DNA from: Beaufortia kweichowensis
Taxonomy: Eukaryota; Chordata; Actinopteri; Cypriniformes; Gastromyzontidae
Length of the DNA stretch: 64,000 bases
NCBI GenBank assembly: GCA_019155185.1
Contig: CM032813.1
Span: forward strand, 7,609,001-7,673,000
Direction of reading: 5' to 3'
The translations under genes were made by a program, and so were the position numbers. How positions within the stretch are numbered: the first letter of the stretch is position 1; each line of letters opens with the position of its first letter. The notes under the pieces were generated by a model. That model was not told the DNA's origin. It saw nothing but the letters and a program-made list of their open reading frames with translations, and did no database searches. This document shows positions 34,684-45,945 of this stretch, one piece after another.

Positions 34684-37600
34684 CTGTAGATCTCACATAC
34701 ATTCTGACATAGGCTTTGACAGGCTGTGACTAAATCTCACCCAGCCCAAACTTTTTACATTTTTATGTTTATTGAAGAATATAAAATGTGAGTGGTGCTT
34801 GCATGTGCAAACCTCACAATGTCCGGTATTAGTCAACTAAACATTTGTGACCCTATCTGTGAAAACCAGGCTAAAGTCTAAAAATCTAAATCTGAGATAA
34901 TGAGCATCAAAGTTTGAATTCACCTATTCATTCTACTATGATTTAAATCGTTGACATAATCTTAGTCTGTCAATTTTAAAGATATAAAGGTCATATTTTC
35001 ACAGAATGTTCTTAACATTATTCAGGATGATCAGGATGATCAGAACCAATCAGAATAAAAATTAAGTTACCTATACAAAAGCATATACTCTTTATTATAA
35101 AAAAAGATAAGTGAATACAAACTTGTTAGCCTGACTGCCTATAACTAAAAATGAGTTTTAAATGTGTCTAGAGGAGATAATTTGACATTGAACTAATGGA
35201 GAGACAGAGCTGTTTTTACTTGTCAAAATTTTGTGAAATGTCATTGCGGTCACGGTGTTGCGGTGGTCCTCTGGGAAATCCTCTCCAGAATATCGTCCAC
35301 GGCAGACTCATTTATTTATCACTTCAGAAGCAAGCCGTCACTGACGTCTGCATCTTCACAGTGTAACGCCTTTTCATGTTTCCTCCATTTTCAGACAGCT
35401 GGGGTGCTGTGAAAATACTAAGAATTCTGATAGTGACAGATCCAATTCTGTTACAAAATGTTTTTAAAACTGAGATATTTTAATTTACAAATCCATTTAG
35501 TCAAAGGTCTAGAGAACCTTTTTACACCACAAAAACCCTTTGGTAAAATGGGTGCATCACTACATTTGCCACGGAGCCTGCTGTGCTATTTACTTCATTT
35601 TTGAAGACGCTTACAAAAGACAAGTCAACCTTCTCAAGTCACTTTCTTTTCATTTGCAAAAGTCTCTATTGTTCTTCCTATCCATAGCAACCATCTTTAG
35701 ACCCATGGGTTTCCACTTCCACCTACATTGTTTGGCCTGATGAGGGGCAGTTCCCAAAAGTACTGAAACTATAGTGGCAGTCGGTGAAAGAACCGAGGGA
35801 TCAGTGCAGCCAGGCCAATCCTCACGGTAAAATACTTTATCCCGAGATCATTATTTGTTAGTCCTGTTCCTGCTTTTCTTCTTCTACTTTCTATTAGAAG
35901 CCTTTGGGAGCTCCTGACCAGGGGCATAACACCGCAGGCTTTTCTCTTAACAAGCTGGGATCATTATGCCAATTAGCTGAACTGGATCAGGACTTGGCTA
36001 TGGATGTATGCAAAGAAGCTTTGGACAGATGCTAACTGGGAACTTAGGGGGGAGATTCTGTCTGTGACAATAAGCCTTTGACAGCAAGGATGGGCTGGGA
36101 GGTACTTTGAGGACAATATGGAAACAGTTTTGACCGGTTCTGATGGATAAGGAAGACAGGAAGTGTGAGAAATGGGATGTGCATCTTCTCAATAAGGATA
36201 GTAGGTCTTGGAATATATGTGAATCAAAAATCACTTTGTAAGAAATTTGAAAGTGATTATATAAAGGATGCTGGAGGCACCAAAGGTCAGATGGAGAATA
36301 CAAAACATACAAAACAACGTATAAAAACATCCACATTAGCCAAAGCAGCCAAATACACAGACTTGTATTCAGCATTGCAAAATTATTAATAGTTTTGAGA
36401 TGTTCTTTTAAAGTTTTAATCTGCACTTTCCTTTTAATAAAATGTGCCTTCTCTGAGACTCTTTAAAGGGAAAACTTCTGCCAATCATTCAAAAAGATTT
36501 TTATAATTTGACTGCTATGACTACTTATCTGGCTCTCAGTAATGATGTAAAGCCGCATTGTGCAATAAGGAATATGGAAAATATGTATACAGCCTACAAA
36601 TGAGAAAATGTAACACCATTTATCATACAACAAAATTAAATTACGTGAGATAAGAGCCACAGGAAACAGATGAATCAATTATCTGAAAATATTAGAACAT
36701 ACCCCACAGAAGGACAACTACATTATAAACATTGAATCATCACCTCCATCTAGTGGTGTAGAAGATCACAAACCTTACTGCCTATTTAATCCAAAACACA
36801 ATTTATCATCTAAATAAATAAGTCACATTTAAACCTTTAAAATTAGTCTTTTGTGGTTTAGATCACAGTGTGCATTAAAAGCATTCCTGTAAAACCACAA
36901 AAACAGTGTTGCCAATTTAGCAATTTTGTTGCTAGATTTAGCAACCTTTTAGACAACCCTAGCAAAATCTTTCTCCAAAACAACCTAGCAACAAATTATG
37001 CAATTTTTAAAATGTATTTGGCAACTTTTAGCAAGGAATTGATTTTCTGGAGCTGGCAGAATCAATGCTGATGGTTTTAGTGCATTGTGTATACTTTTAC
37101 AAAGACTATATAGAACTATTTTCACACAAATATAAACTAACATATTTCAGATAATATTGTCGCTGAGATGGCCAGTCAACTTAAAAAAATCTGTATATTA
37201 AATAAAAACGCAGTTTTGCGTTGCGGTTACGTAATGGCGTCATCTCGCATGGACAGTCTCACCTTCTTTGTATCATCATAGATGATTTCAATGCGTGACA
37301 GATTGGGTTCAATCCTCATTATAGGTTCCGTTTTTTTTATTAATAGGCTATAGTGACTGCTCTGTTTGGGGGCAAACCAGTCTCTATGTGGAATTCAGTG
37401 TATAAAATAAAACATACCAGACCAACGAAACTTAAAACCACATATATCCACATCACGCCGGCAAAATTTCGGACTAAATCACAATCACAGAATTTCACAA
37501 CCGTTCACCTGCCTTACTTCTGTATACACTGCCGATCAAAGTTTCTGGACTGAACCATTACTTGTTTGTAGGGGTGTCGACTAATTTCTAAAGGGAATTA

Positions 37601-38461
37601 AAAGTGTAATTGGCGTTCATCGAGTTTACTTCAGAGAAAAAAAATACTTTTTTTTCTCTCATCACGTTTTCACCATACTAACAGCTCATATTTTGTGGTT
37701 TAAATGTGAGGTCTCTTAAAGTTTTTAAAGCATTTTTATTGTTTAAAGCATGATTTTTTTATAGTCAGGCATGAGGTTTTCAGAATGGTCACATCCATAA
37801 CAATCCTTCTAAATAGGTTTCTTATAAACAGTTCCTTATAAATTGCCAGATGAAAATAAAATAACAATTTCATCCTCTTTGAAGAGTCATCTCTTATCCA
37901 TTTGTTGAGTATTATTGCTTCTGGTTTGTGCATAGAAATCCCAAAGTATGTTGCCTCTCAAAACCGCGTGTCCTTGTCACATCCATAAGGCATATATTTG
38001 ATTCACATATTACATTGTTTTTTTAAATAGATAACTCGTGCATCGACTGATTTTTTATATCTGCTTTCTAGTTGTTTTTAATGAGATTCAATTATTGGAG
38101 TGTTAAAATAAAATAGTGACAGTTTAAAGTAGGCTTAGCATGCAATACCTATATTTGTCAGAAGGTGGTAGTGTTTATCCGTTTATCAAATAAGTTCAAC
38201 ACTGAAAGTAATTATGTTAGTATGTATTAGCTGGTATGTAATTCATAATTTACTAAACAGAAGCTGCGGTACATTGGCAGCGCAGTGACACCTGTCGGCC
38301 AAGGTCAAGAAGGTCTCACAGCTCGTGTGCCCTCCCATTATACACTTACTTCCTTGATATATTAAGTATGCACCTCCCCTACGTTTCAAGGTGTGGGTTT
38401 GCGGTTTTATTCGTAAGACGTTTCCCCCATTGAGGTGCTTTTGTATACGGCGTGTGTTAGC

Positions 38462-39351
38462 ATGGCAGGTACCGTCATGAAGTTTTACGATCTGTCCGCC
38501 AAACTTTTGTCTGGTGAGCTGTTAAATTTTGCCTCCCTGAAGGGAAAGGTTGTGCTCATTGAGAATGTAGCGTCTCTCTGAGGCACAACAGTCAGGGATT
38601 ACACTCAGATGAACGAGCTGCACAGCCGCTACGCGCAACACGGCCTCGTGATTCTGGGCGCTCCCTGCAACCAGTTTGGACATCAGGTGAGATTTTCATT
38701 CTATAGGTTTAAAGGATATTTTAAAGGATATTCTGCTAAAAAAATAAATACGAGCTTCTTTATTAGTGTTTTTCACTCACTTTTGTGTACATAATAACAT
38801 TTCTGTGGTTTGTATTGCAGAACTAATTTGCATTTAGCTGGTAAAAAAAAAATCACGTCAATTTATGTAAGAAGTATTTTGTGGAACTTTGTATTCCTTA
38901 AAAAAATGCTTTCCATGTCTTTATTTTGATGAAGTGATACAGAGATAAAAGACAAAACTGTAATGTTTTCTGCTCTTGCTTAATATATTTTGCTCAACAG
39001 GAGAATGGCAAGAATGAAGAAATCCTTAAATCTCTAAAATATGTCCGTCCTGGAAACGGCTTTGTGCCCAAATTCCAGCTTCTGGAGAAGCTGGAAGTAA
39101 ACGGCCAGAATGCCCATCCTCTGTTCCTGTTTCTGAAGGAGATGCTGCCTCAGCCTAGTGACAACTCCATGTCCCTGATGAATGATCCCAAATACATCAT
39201 CTGGAGTCCTGTGACCAGGAGTGATATCTCATGGAACTTTGAGAAGTTCCTAATTGGTCCAGATGGAGAGCCGTTCAAGCGCTACAGCAGAAAGTTTCTC
39301 ACCATCGACATTGAAGCAGACATCAAAGAACTTCTCAAGAGGGCAAACTAA
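38462..39351 (+). CDS. gpx1: Glutathione peroxidase 1, selenoprotein (in-frame TGA = Sec)
   Basis: Two exons: 38462-38686 and 39001-39351 (576 nt, 191 aa). The frame crosses a TGA at 38579-38581 that falls at residue 40, exactly where cytosolic GPx proteins carry catalytic selenocysteine (IENVASLUGTTVRDY). A standard gene caller would truncate or miss it. Other catalytic residues are present: Gln75 (CNQFGHQ, last codon of exon 1), and Trp153 with Asn154 ([13 protein letters not shown]). Start context is [19 protein letters not shown]; the intron falls directly after FGHQ. The enzyme reduces H2O2 and organic hydroperoxides using glutathione in cytosol and mitochondria. Resemblance is to GPX1 more than GPX2, though fish have gpx1a/gpx1b duplicates that cannot be separated here. 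Confidence 0.94.
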
Positions 39352-39497
39352 AAGCTGCCAAGTGGCCACCTGTAGTGTTGAGATAGCAATTATCAAACTC
39401 TGTCCAACACCTATCGCATGTTGCCACAGCTCTGAGATAAGATTGTTGTTTGATTTAGGCCGACTGTGCAGATATGTTTAGGGTGCAACTGTTTTTT

Positions 39498-39570
39498 AGA
39501 CTGTTTACTCAATGAAGATACTTCCTAAAATCTTTCTGAGGGATGTTTCTGATGTATTTGTAAATGTTTA
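39498..39570 (+). promoter_or_regulatory. Probable SECIS element in the gpx1 3' UTR
   Basis: About 160 nt after the stop codon: ATGA (39512-39515), a 10-bp imperfect stem (gatacttcct / gggatgtttc), an apical loop starting AAAA, and TGAT (39550-39553). This order (AUGA, loop As, UGA) is the SECIS core that recruits SBP2 for selenocysteine insertion. A lower helix is possible (tttac / gtaaa). Folding was done by eye. Confidence 0.6.
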
Positions 39571-39761
39571 TTACAATAGTGGCATTGTATTCATGACTTG
39601 CAGAGACGTGCTTTTATCTTCAATTATTAAAAAATTACATGAAAAAAGGTATCCATTGTTTCATTTTTTTAACACTTATAAATGGAAGCACGACTTCTAC
39701 AAGTGTTTCTAGTATTCAACAGTGATGCTTAAACAACAAATAGACATTATCAGATATTTTG

Positions 39762-39767
39762 AATAAA
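39762..39767 (+). terminator. Candidate gpx1 poly(A) signal AATAAA
   Basis: The first canonical AATAAA after the gpx1 stop, about 410 nt downstream, beyond the SECIS. It gives a 3' UTR of reasonable length. Confidence 0.5.
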
Positions 39768-39779
39768 ATAGAGTTCTTT

Positions 39780-40725
39780 ATTAACGATGTACAAACAATT
39801 CGCAGTAGATGAGGACTAGAACATGTAACCTTGGTTTTACAGTGTAAACAATAAGCAATGTGTAACTAAATTTGGTTGATTTTGGCAAAAAGTGAAATGC
39901 TAAATACAGCACTGAGCTCAGAGATTATGCAATGACAGCATGACATAGCAGAATAAATGTTGTTCATAATTTACTTCCAAGTGAAACAAAGACCAAGGTT
40001 GCCCAAACATATTAAAGGAAAACTTCAATCCATCACTTTACCTGACATTATTTTGATTATCTTGAAATCTGATGCTTGTTATGATGCTCAGGATCATTCT
40101 TTACAGCCTGATTCAAGGCCGCAGCCAGACCTCTTCTATGCTGTCTCACTTCGGTTGCCATTGATTAATTGCTTGCATCAGATTTAAAAATGGATTTAAT
40201 AAAAGTTGTTAATTGGAAAAATTACACCTGTTGGACATTTATTTTAAACTACCGCATCAGCAAATGGTACTAATACTGGTTTAATGACAAAAAATTAAAT
40301 ACTGATAAACATGGTATTTACATCTGATAGCAATTCTGTAACTTGATAATGTCATAATACAGTTTAATTAGAAATAAAGACAATAAGTCAAAAACGTATT
40401 TAGTAAAAAAAAACTTATTTAAAGCCCTCTATGTTGTTATATTAAAGTATTGAAAAATAAATAAAGTAAACCTTTGCTCTTGCTTATCTTAGCAACATAA
40501 ACATATGTCATGAACAGTAAACAACCAATATATCACAGTTAGTCATGAAGTATTTATAAATAGTGGTAATTTATTTTGGATGCTTTTAGTCAAAACAAAA
40601 TTCCCACAGTTACAATTGTGTTATTTCATGGTTTTATTCTGAAATGTGGAAAAACATCTCAACAAACAGTGAGTAAGTGTTTCCAAACTTTAGATGGCCA
40701 TTTTTGTTTTGACTTTGATTAGTTT
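39780..40725. other. Intergenic spacer gpx1-brk1, left part
   Basis: AT-rich, no gene or clear repeat recognised. Confidence 0.6.
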
Positions 40726-41101
40726 GTTTTCAGGTTATTTTCCTATTGAAAGATTCAACCTTGGCCTCTTTTCTGACTTCTGGCAGGGACTGTCAGGATG
40801 CAGACAGGCTGACCAAAGAACCCGTCTCGTTTAAAGTTCCTGATGAATTCTAAAAAAAGAGCCTTTTCAGCAGCAAACACTCAAGATGGGTTTACTGCAC
40901 ACAGAGATAAAAAGAACCTCATGTGTAAAATTAAATCTATTGTTAATGTTTTGGGCCTAATTTTTAGCTGTATCCTGGATGCCTTGTTCAGATAGATGGC
41001 ATCAGGGCAAATATCAACAGATAAAAAAACAAAACTTGACCTGCCAGATGTCATAAAAGAGGCCAAGGCTGAATCTTTCAGCAGGACAATGACCTGAAAA
41101 C
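40726..41101. mobile_element. Inverted pair of Tc1/mariner transposase fragments
   Basis: Arms 40726-40787 and 41040-41101, each 62 bp, are inverted copies with about seven mismatches. They share gaaagattca(a/g)ccttggcc and (c/a)tgac(t/a)tctggcagg. The right arm read forward (tttcagcaggacaatgacct) encodes FQQDNDL, the degenerate form of the FQQDNDPKHT block around the second catalytic Asp of Tc1-like transposases. The ~250 bp between the arms has no intact coding frame. It is a defective palindromic derivative ending about 95 bp before the brk1 ATG. Confidence 0.6.
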
Positions 41102-41138
41102 TATATCATATATCAAGTATATCATTTTCAGTGTACAT

Positions 41139-41153
41139 CCAATAGGGGGCGCT
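41139..41153 (+). promoter_or_regulatory. Candidate CTCF site in the brk1 promoter
   Basis: CCAATAGGGGGCGCT fits the CTCF core (CCANNAGGGGGCGC) and lies 44 bp before the brk1 ATG. The overlapping CCAAT could alternatively be an NF-Y box. This is a motif match only. Confidence 0.45.
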
Positions 41154-41196
41154 CGTTCTTCTGACACAGCTAGCGGCTAATGCTAATCAGTTCACG

Positions 41197-42211
41197 ATGG
41201 CCGGACAGGAGGATCCAGTGCAAAGGGAAATTCACCAAGATTGGGCGAACCGTGAATATATCGAAGTGATCACCAGCAGCATTAAGAAAATCGCCGATTT
41301 CCTGAATTCTTTCGGTAAGATGAAGGAGCTACGGTGTGTCGTTTAATTATACTCAGTTTATTACGCCATTTCTTCATGCTAACATGCTAGTCGCGATCAC
41401 TGGGCGATCTGGCTGCCTTATATACGGATGAATTATAAGTTAAAAGCGATTACTTTGGTTTCAGTGTTACAATGAAGAACACCATCGCATACTAATATGC
41501 GTGCAGGTTATTTATGCGACATACAGTTAGTTTAGCGCTCCAGATGTGCATGCAGGGCGTTGGGCTGGTCCTGAGCTGTCGTCACTTTACGTTTTTCTGA
41601 CTTTGTAACGATAAATATAAAGGTGGACGGATGATTTAGCTTATTTACATACCGAATATAGGTTTCCTGTAGCTATATACACAGTTTGAGTATTTGCTTG
41701 TAATCAAAAAGCCAAACAGACTGCACTAATTCATATACTTTGGTTTGTTTTGATAAACTAGCGTCATTTCTATTGCCAGCCTGTCTGCAACATATGATTG
41801 TTATATAATATAAATATAAACACATTAACACAGTAGTATAACAATTTATATAAATTATTTTCTTGTTTTTGGATAATTTTATTTATCATTAATGATTACT
41901 GCCTCATGTGTTTGTGTCAATGGAAATGATGAATTTTCTGTCCTCAGACATTGACAGATGGCACAGGCTTGAATCAGTATGTTGTGAACTAAAGTTAAAG
42001 TTGTTTTCTCTTTAGATATGTCCTGCAGGTCCCGTTTAGCCACACTGAACGAGAAGCTGACGGCTTTGGAGAGGCGGATTGAATATATTGAGGCCCGGGT
42101 ATGTTTGTTTGTGTATTCAGTTTTTATGTTTGTTTGTGTATTGGTGTTTGGGATTGGCATTTGTTTTCTCTTCCTTCTCTTAAGGTCACAAAAGGGGAAA
42201 CGTTGACTTAG
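41197..42211 (+). CDS. brk1: BRK1 (BRICK1/HSPC300), SCAR/WAVE complex subunit
   Basis: Three coding exons: 41197-41314, 42016-42098 and a tiny 42185-42211 that carries only VTKGETLT plus the stop. The product is 75 aa, the same length as human BRK1 and nearly identical ([20 protein letters not shown], then [37 protein letters not shown]). The protein is a single long alpha-helix/coiled coil in the trimerisation bundle with WAVE and ABI; the WAVE complex relays Rac signals to Arp2/3-driven actin branching. All junctions are GT-AG and in frame. The product is too small for most ORF screens. Confidence 0.97.
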
Positions 42212-43434
42212 ACATCTCTCTGTCTGGATCCACACCAGGACATGATGACAGCTATGCCACACTCACCTCCTGTCTTTATCATTTTCTTTCATTATTCTAA
42301 CTGTATTTCTATTGGTTGGCTGTTGTGGATCAGTTCATTTCTGTATGGGACCATTGCATTGATGTCTATGCTATAAACAGCTACTGATTCTTTCTCATTT
42401 TATGGCTACATTTATACAGTGACTGGTACTTCAGTTTTTTGATCCATCAGGTAACCATTACTGTCTCTGTGGTGTTTTTCTGATAACTTTACTTTGATGC
42501 ACCATGCAAAAGTATATAAATGGTAATGTAGACTGAAAATAAGACATTATGCCTTGATGTGATATCTTTTTTATTATTAACATTTTTTTGAGTTTTCATT
42601 TGCCCTCTTGTCTTTTAACAGAATTTATATTGTTATATTCAGAAACGTATTTTAAGTGCATTGCTGTCTGCTGTACATTTATCATGCAACAAACATCTGC
42701 ACATGAGAAATGTCAGTTGGAGGTGGGAGTGAATGAAGAGCACACAAGTGCCAATCAGACTGTTTTAAAATAATCACTGCTCCTCTCCGGTATGCAGATT
42801 TATGTTACCCTAGTATGATGTTATAGTAATGTTTTGTGGTTGAACAATAAAAAAAACCTGTTATACTAGTCATCTCTATGTCCTTCATATATAAGTTTCA
42901 TTAAGTGTGTAAACTGGGTTTCCAGGGTAAATGCTGTATGTATTCATAAATGTGATAATATTCTTGTGTGGGGATCATTTTTTTGTTACTCAATGTTGTC
43001 TCTAATTTTCTAAATCAATACAGCCATAAATATAATGTTAGGATATTTTACCATACATGCTGTCTATTTTGCTTGTAAGTGGGATAAACTTAAAATAAGT
43101 ATGGTTAATACAGGTAACTGACCTCTGTTGAATCTTGTAAGTTGAAAAAAACCTTATTTAGGTTTAAATCAAACATGTTTATCTTCAGTAAATAGAAATT
43201 TCTAAAGTTGAAAAAACAATTCATTGCTTTTTTTCATAAACATTGGAAATTGGACATCACAGACCCGAACACAAAACAATCCGACTGCTGTTTCACGGTA
43301 TATAGTAGGACTTTTATTTTATAAGCAACTCATTTCCGATTTCCGGCGCGCTGCTCGCGTGGATGAACTGATACTGCCAACAAACTGTAATGAAAGCGTT
43401 CTCTTTTATAATCGTCTAGAAATATACAAAGGAC
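42212..43434. other. brk1 3' UTR and brk1-setmar spacer
   Basis: A canonical AATAAA at 42846-42851 suggests a brk1 3' UTR of about 640 nt. The remainder, up to the setmar ATG at 43435, is AT-rich with a GC-richer stretch at 43325-43365 that probably belongs to the setmar promoter or leader. Nothing else recognised. Confidence 0.6.
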
Positions 43435-44555
43435 ATGATGCGTTCATACAGCCAGGATTTAAGCAAAGGACTCGAGAATGTTCCCGTTTTAACTGAGGAC
43501 AGTATCCCCCAAAAAGCTTTTTCCAACTTTCAGGTATAATCATCATCATATTTTATTTCCCACAACTTGAAAGTTGCTCTAAGTATGTTATATTTATTGT
43601 CATTATTATTCAACAGTGGTTTCAATATATATTTATTTACAATGTATATTTTTTTTCTGACCAAATAGTGATATTTGTGGTGTATTTGTTGGTTTTACGA
43701 TATCACCGCTAGATGGCAGCACTTTCCTATAGTTTTACACTGAATTCAAACCATTATCTTAATATCTCGTAGTATGTGTCAGAGAACGTACAAGGACCAG
43801 GCTGTGACCTTGATCCGAGTGCAGTAACGCTCCCAGGCTGCTCCTGTCGTGCCCAGTCTTGTCTTCCCGACCTCTGCCCGTGTCTGAGGTTTGGCCAGAC
43901 GTACGATAGCAGGGGACACTTGAATCAGCAACAAGAAAATGACAGCTACAGCCGGCCCGTATTTGAGTGCAACGCCATGTGTGCCTGCGGTGATTCCTGT
44001 CAGAACCGTGTGGTTCAGAAGGGCTTCAAAGTTCACCTGGGCGTCTTCAGCACCAAAGACAGAGGTTTAGGAGTTGAAACTCTAGAGCACCTCCCCTGTG
44101 GACGTTTCGTATGCGAGTACTCAGGGGAAATAATCGGCCCCCATGAGGCACGTTGCAGGCAGCTCTCACAGACTCCACAAGATATGAACTACATCATCGC
44201 TGTGCAGGAGCACAGCGGAGGAGACAGGGTCACCCAGACATTTGTGGACCCTGTGGCCTTTGGAAATGTGGGCAGGTTCATCAACCACTCCTGCCAGCCC
44301 AACTTGATCATGCTGCCAGTACGTGTGCACTCAGTGCTGCCCAGGCTCGCTTTGTTTACAAACCGGGAGATAGAGCAATACCAAGAATTGACCTTTGACT
44401 ATTCAGGCGGGTACAGCAGCAACACAGACACCCGGAAATTAAACGAAGTGTCCAGCGAGACTGATGATGTCACTGCGATACAGAAAAAAGCATGTTACTG
44501 TAGAGAACCGAACTGCTCTGGATTTCTACCATTAGATATCTCAGTTCTCCATTGA
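43435..44555 (+). CDS. setmar: SETMAR-type histone-lysine methyltransferase (SET domain only)
   Basis: Two exons: 43435-43533 (MMRSYSQDLSKGLENVPVLT...FSNFQ) and 43773-44555, total 293 aa. The junction FQ|Y and the pre-SET region (GPGCDLDPSAVTLPGCSC) match human SETMAR. Order: cysteine-rich zinc-binding pre-SET (about residues 45-112), SET domain with GRFVCEYSGEI (about 143-153), the cofactor-binding NHSC (204-207) and ELTFDYSG (about 238-245), then post-SET CYCREPNC (about 274-281). The family methylates histone H3 (H3K36 and H3K4 reported for human). There is no mariner transposase after the post-SET motif, as expected: the fusion is specific to anthropoid primates. Two adjacent ATGs (43435, 43438) could both serve. 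Confidence 0.93.
43706..43720 (+). promoter_or_regulatory. Candidate CTCF site in the setmar intron
   Basis: CCGCTAGATGGCAGC closely fits the CTCF core consensus. It lies about 65 bp before setmar exon 2. Motif match only. Confidence 0.4.
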
Positions 44556-45753
44556 AACTGTGTAACCTGCTTTGCATCCTAATGTTTAATGGTAAAGTAT
44601 CACAAATTTTAATTTCATGTCTGACACTCCAGCAGATGAACAGAATTTTCTTTTGAATGATTGAACACTGTTGTTTTATTAAGTGTAGTGTAAGTGCTAT
44701 TTATTCATAGCAATATAACCAGATTTATTACGAGTGTTATTTTTGTGACATGTGCCGAATGTTGGAAGAAATGCAAAAAAGTGGCTTGATCAGTTCATGT
44801 TTGTTCGCAACAAAACTTAAGCAACATTTTAAGTGTTACGCTGTAACAATTTCTTTTAAGAGCAGTCTGCTTAGCTCACTGGGTAATGAGCAATTAAAAA
44901 TGCCTCGTGGGTATTTTAATATAGTAACTGCTGTTAGTCTCCTGCCACACAGGGGATGGGAGTGACCCACTTCATTCAAACATCACCCTTAAATCTGCCT
45001 CTTCTCCTCTACATCTGCCCCATTTTCACTCCAGACCCGCTTTCATCTTCACAGTATTAATAACTACATCTGGGTTAATTAGCACAGAGACCAGAAATCA
45101 GAGCAAAGCACAAAGCATGCTGGGAAGAGGCAGATGGGTTCCATATTTGTCAATTTCACCATATGCAACAAGTTAAAGTGCTACTTGACATTCAAGATAT
45201 CTGCTTTCTTTTCATTATATAAAAATAAGACATTAAATAAAATGATTTTTGTCGTTATTTGTTATTATTTTTGTCTTGTATTTGTCATTTCTTTAGATAC
45301 AGTAATTGTCACGTCATCTACGTACAATGCTTTTGAGGCGATTGAGTATCTTTTCAAAGATGTAAGCACATTCAATGTTAGTGAAGACCAAACGTCAAAG
45401 ATTCAAGAATGTAGAATATTACTGTAGTGTTACTGTAGTAATGTTTCCTTCAGTTCACATCGCTAATAATGTGAGGACAGTGGTAAACTCAGATCCTGTG
45501 TTTGTCTCACGACTCATTGGGTTTGGCAAGTGAGCACGTTCTCAGGTCTCTATGGAAACAGAATGTGTGAAATCGACTGGACGGTGCATGTAGGCTGTAG
45601 TGTTTAGCAACGGTTGGTAAAGAGTGAAGTCGGTCAGCTTTTATGGGCAGAAACGTCAAGGTCTCACTGGTGGCTCCAAAACTGTCATTTTGCGGTGAGG
45701 TCACACGGTTGCCTCACAGAGGGCGACATTGACTGCCAGGAGGAAGCCAGTTG

Positions 45754-45945
45754 AAGAAGTAGTTCACCCTAAAATAAAAGTTCTTTCATCATTTACTTAC
45801 TCTCCTGTCTCCAGAACACAAATGGAGGTATTTTAAAGAAGACTGGTAACAAAACAACATTGACCCTTACTGACTTCTATTGTATTGAAACGAAACCAAC
45901 AAGTTGCTGTGATATTTCTTTAATATTTTTGAACATAACAGACAA
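45754..45945. mobile_element. Cyprinid palindromic MITE, diverged second copy
   Basis: The run agtagttcaccctaaaataa, then tttcatcatttacttactct and ctggtaacaaaacaacattg, belongs to the same family as 7331-7570. The second arm has largely decayed. Confidence 0.55.

Larger units (their letters stand above)
20559..38461. other. Long intergenic region, about 18 kb without a supported gene
   Basis: Between grm2 (-) and gpx1 (+) every open frame is short and lacks recognisable domains, conserved splice structure or codon-bias signal. The region holds repeats at 20712-20800, 25049-25066, 29030-29240, 30110-30255 and 31990-32075. A candidate terminal exon at 34573-34683 is listed separately. Local GC/CpG-richer stretches (about 24280-24500 and 34340-34640) may be regulatory elements or parts of unannotated transcripts. 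Confidence 0.6.

Noticed and set aside
35240..35400. Minus-strand frame ending SAVDDILERISQRTTATP
   Set aside because: Looks protein-like but has no ATG, no acceptor and an in-frame stop just upstream; chance or a noncoding element.
35998..36426. 142-aa minus-strand open frame
   Set aside because: Composition follows AT-rich low-complexity DNA, no domains, no splice support.
41879..42262. 127-aa minus-strand open frame
   Set aside because: Antisense shadow across brk1 exons 2 and 3.
43224..43496. 90-aa plus-strand open frame before setmar
   Set aside because: Overlaps setmar exon 1 in a different frame; the true frame starts at 43435 and continues into the SET exon.
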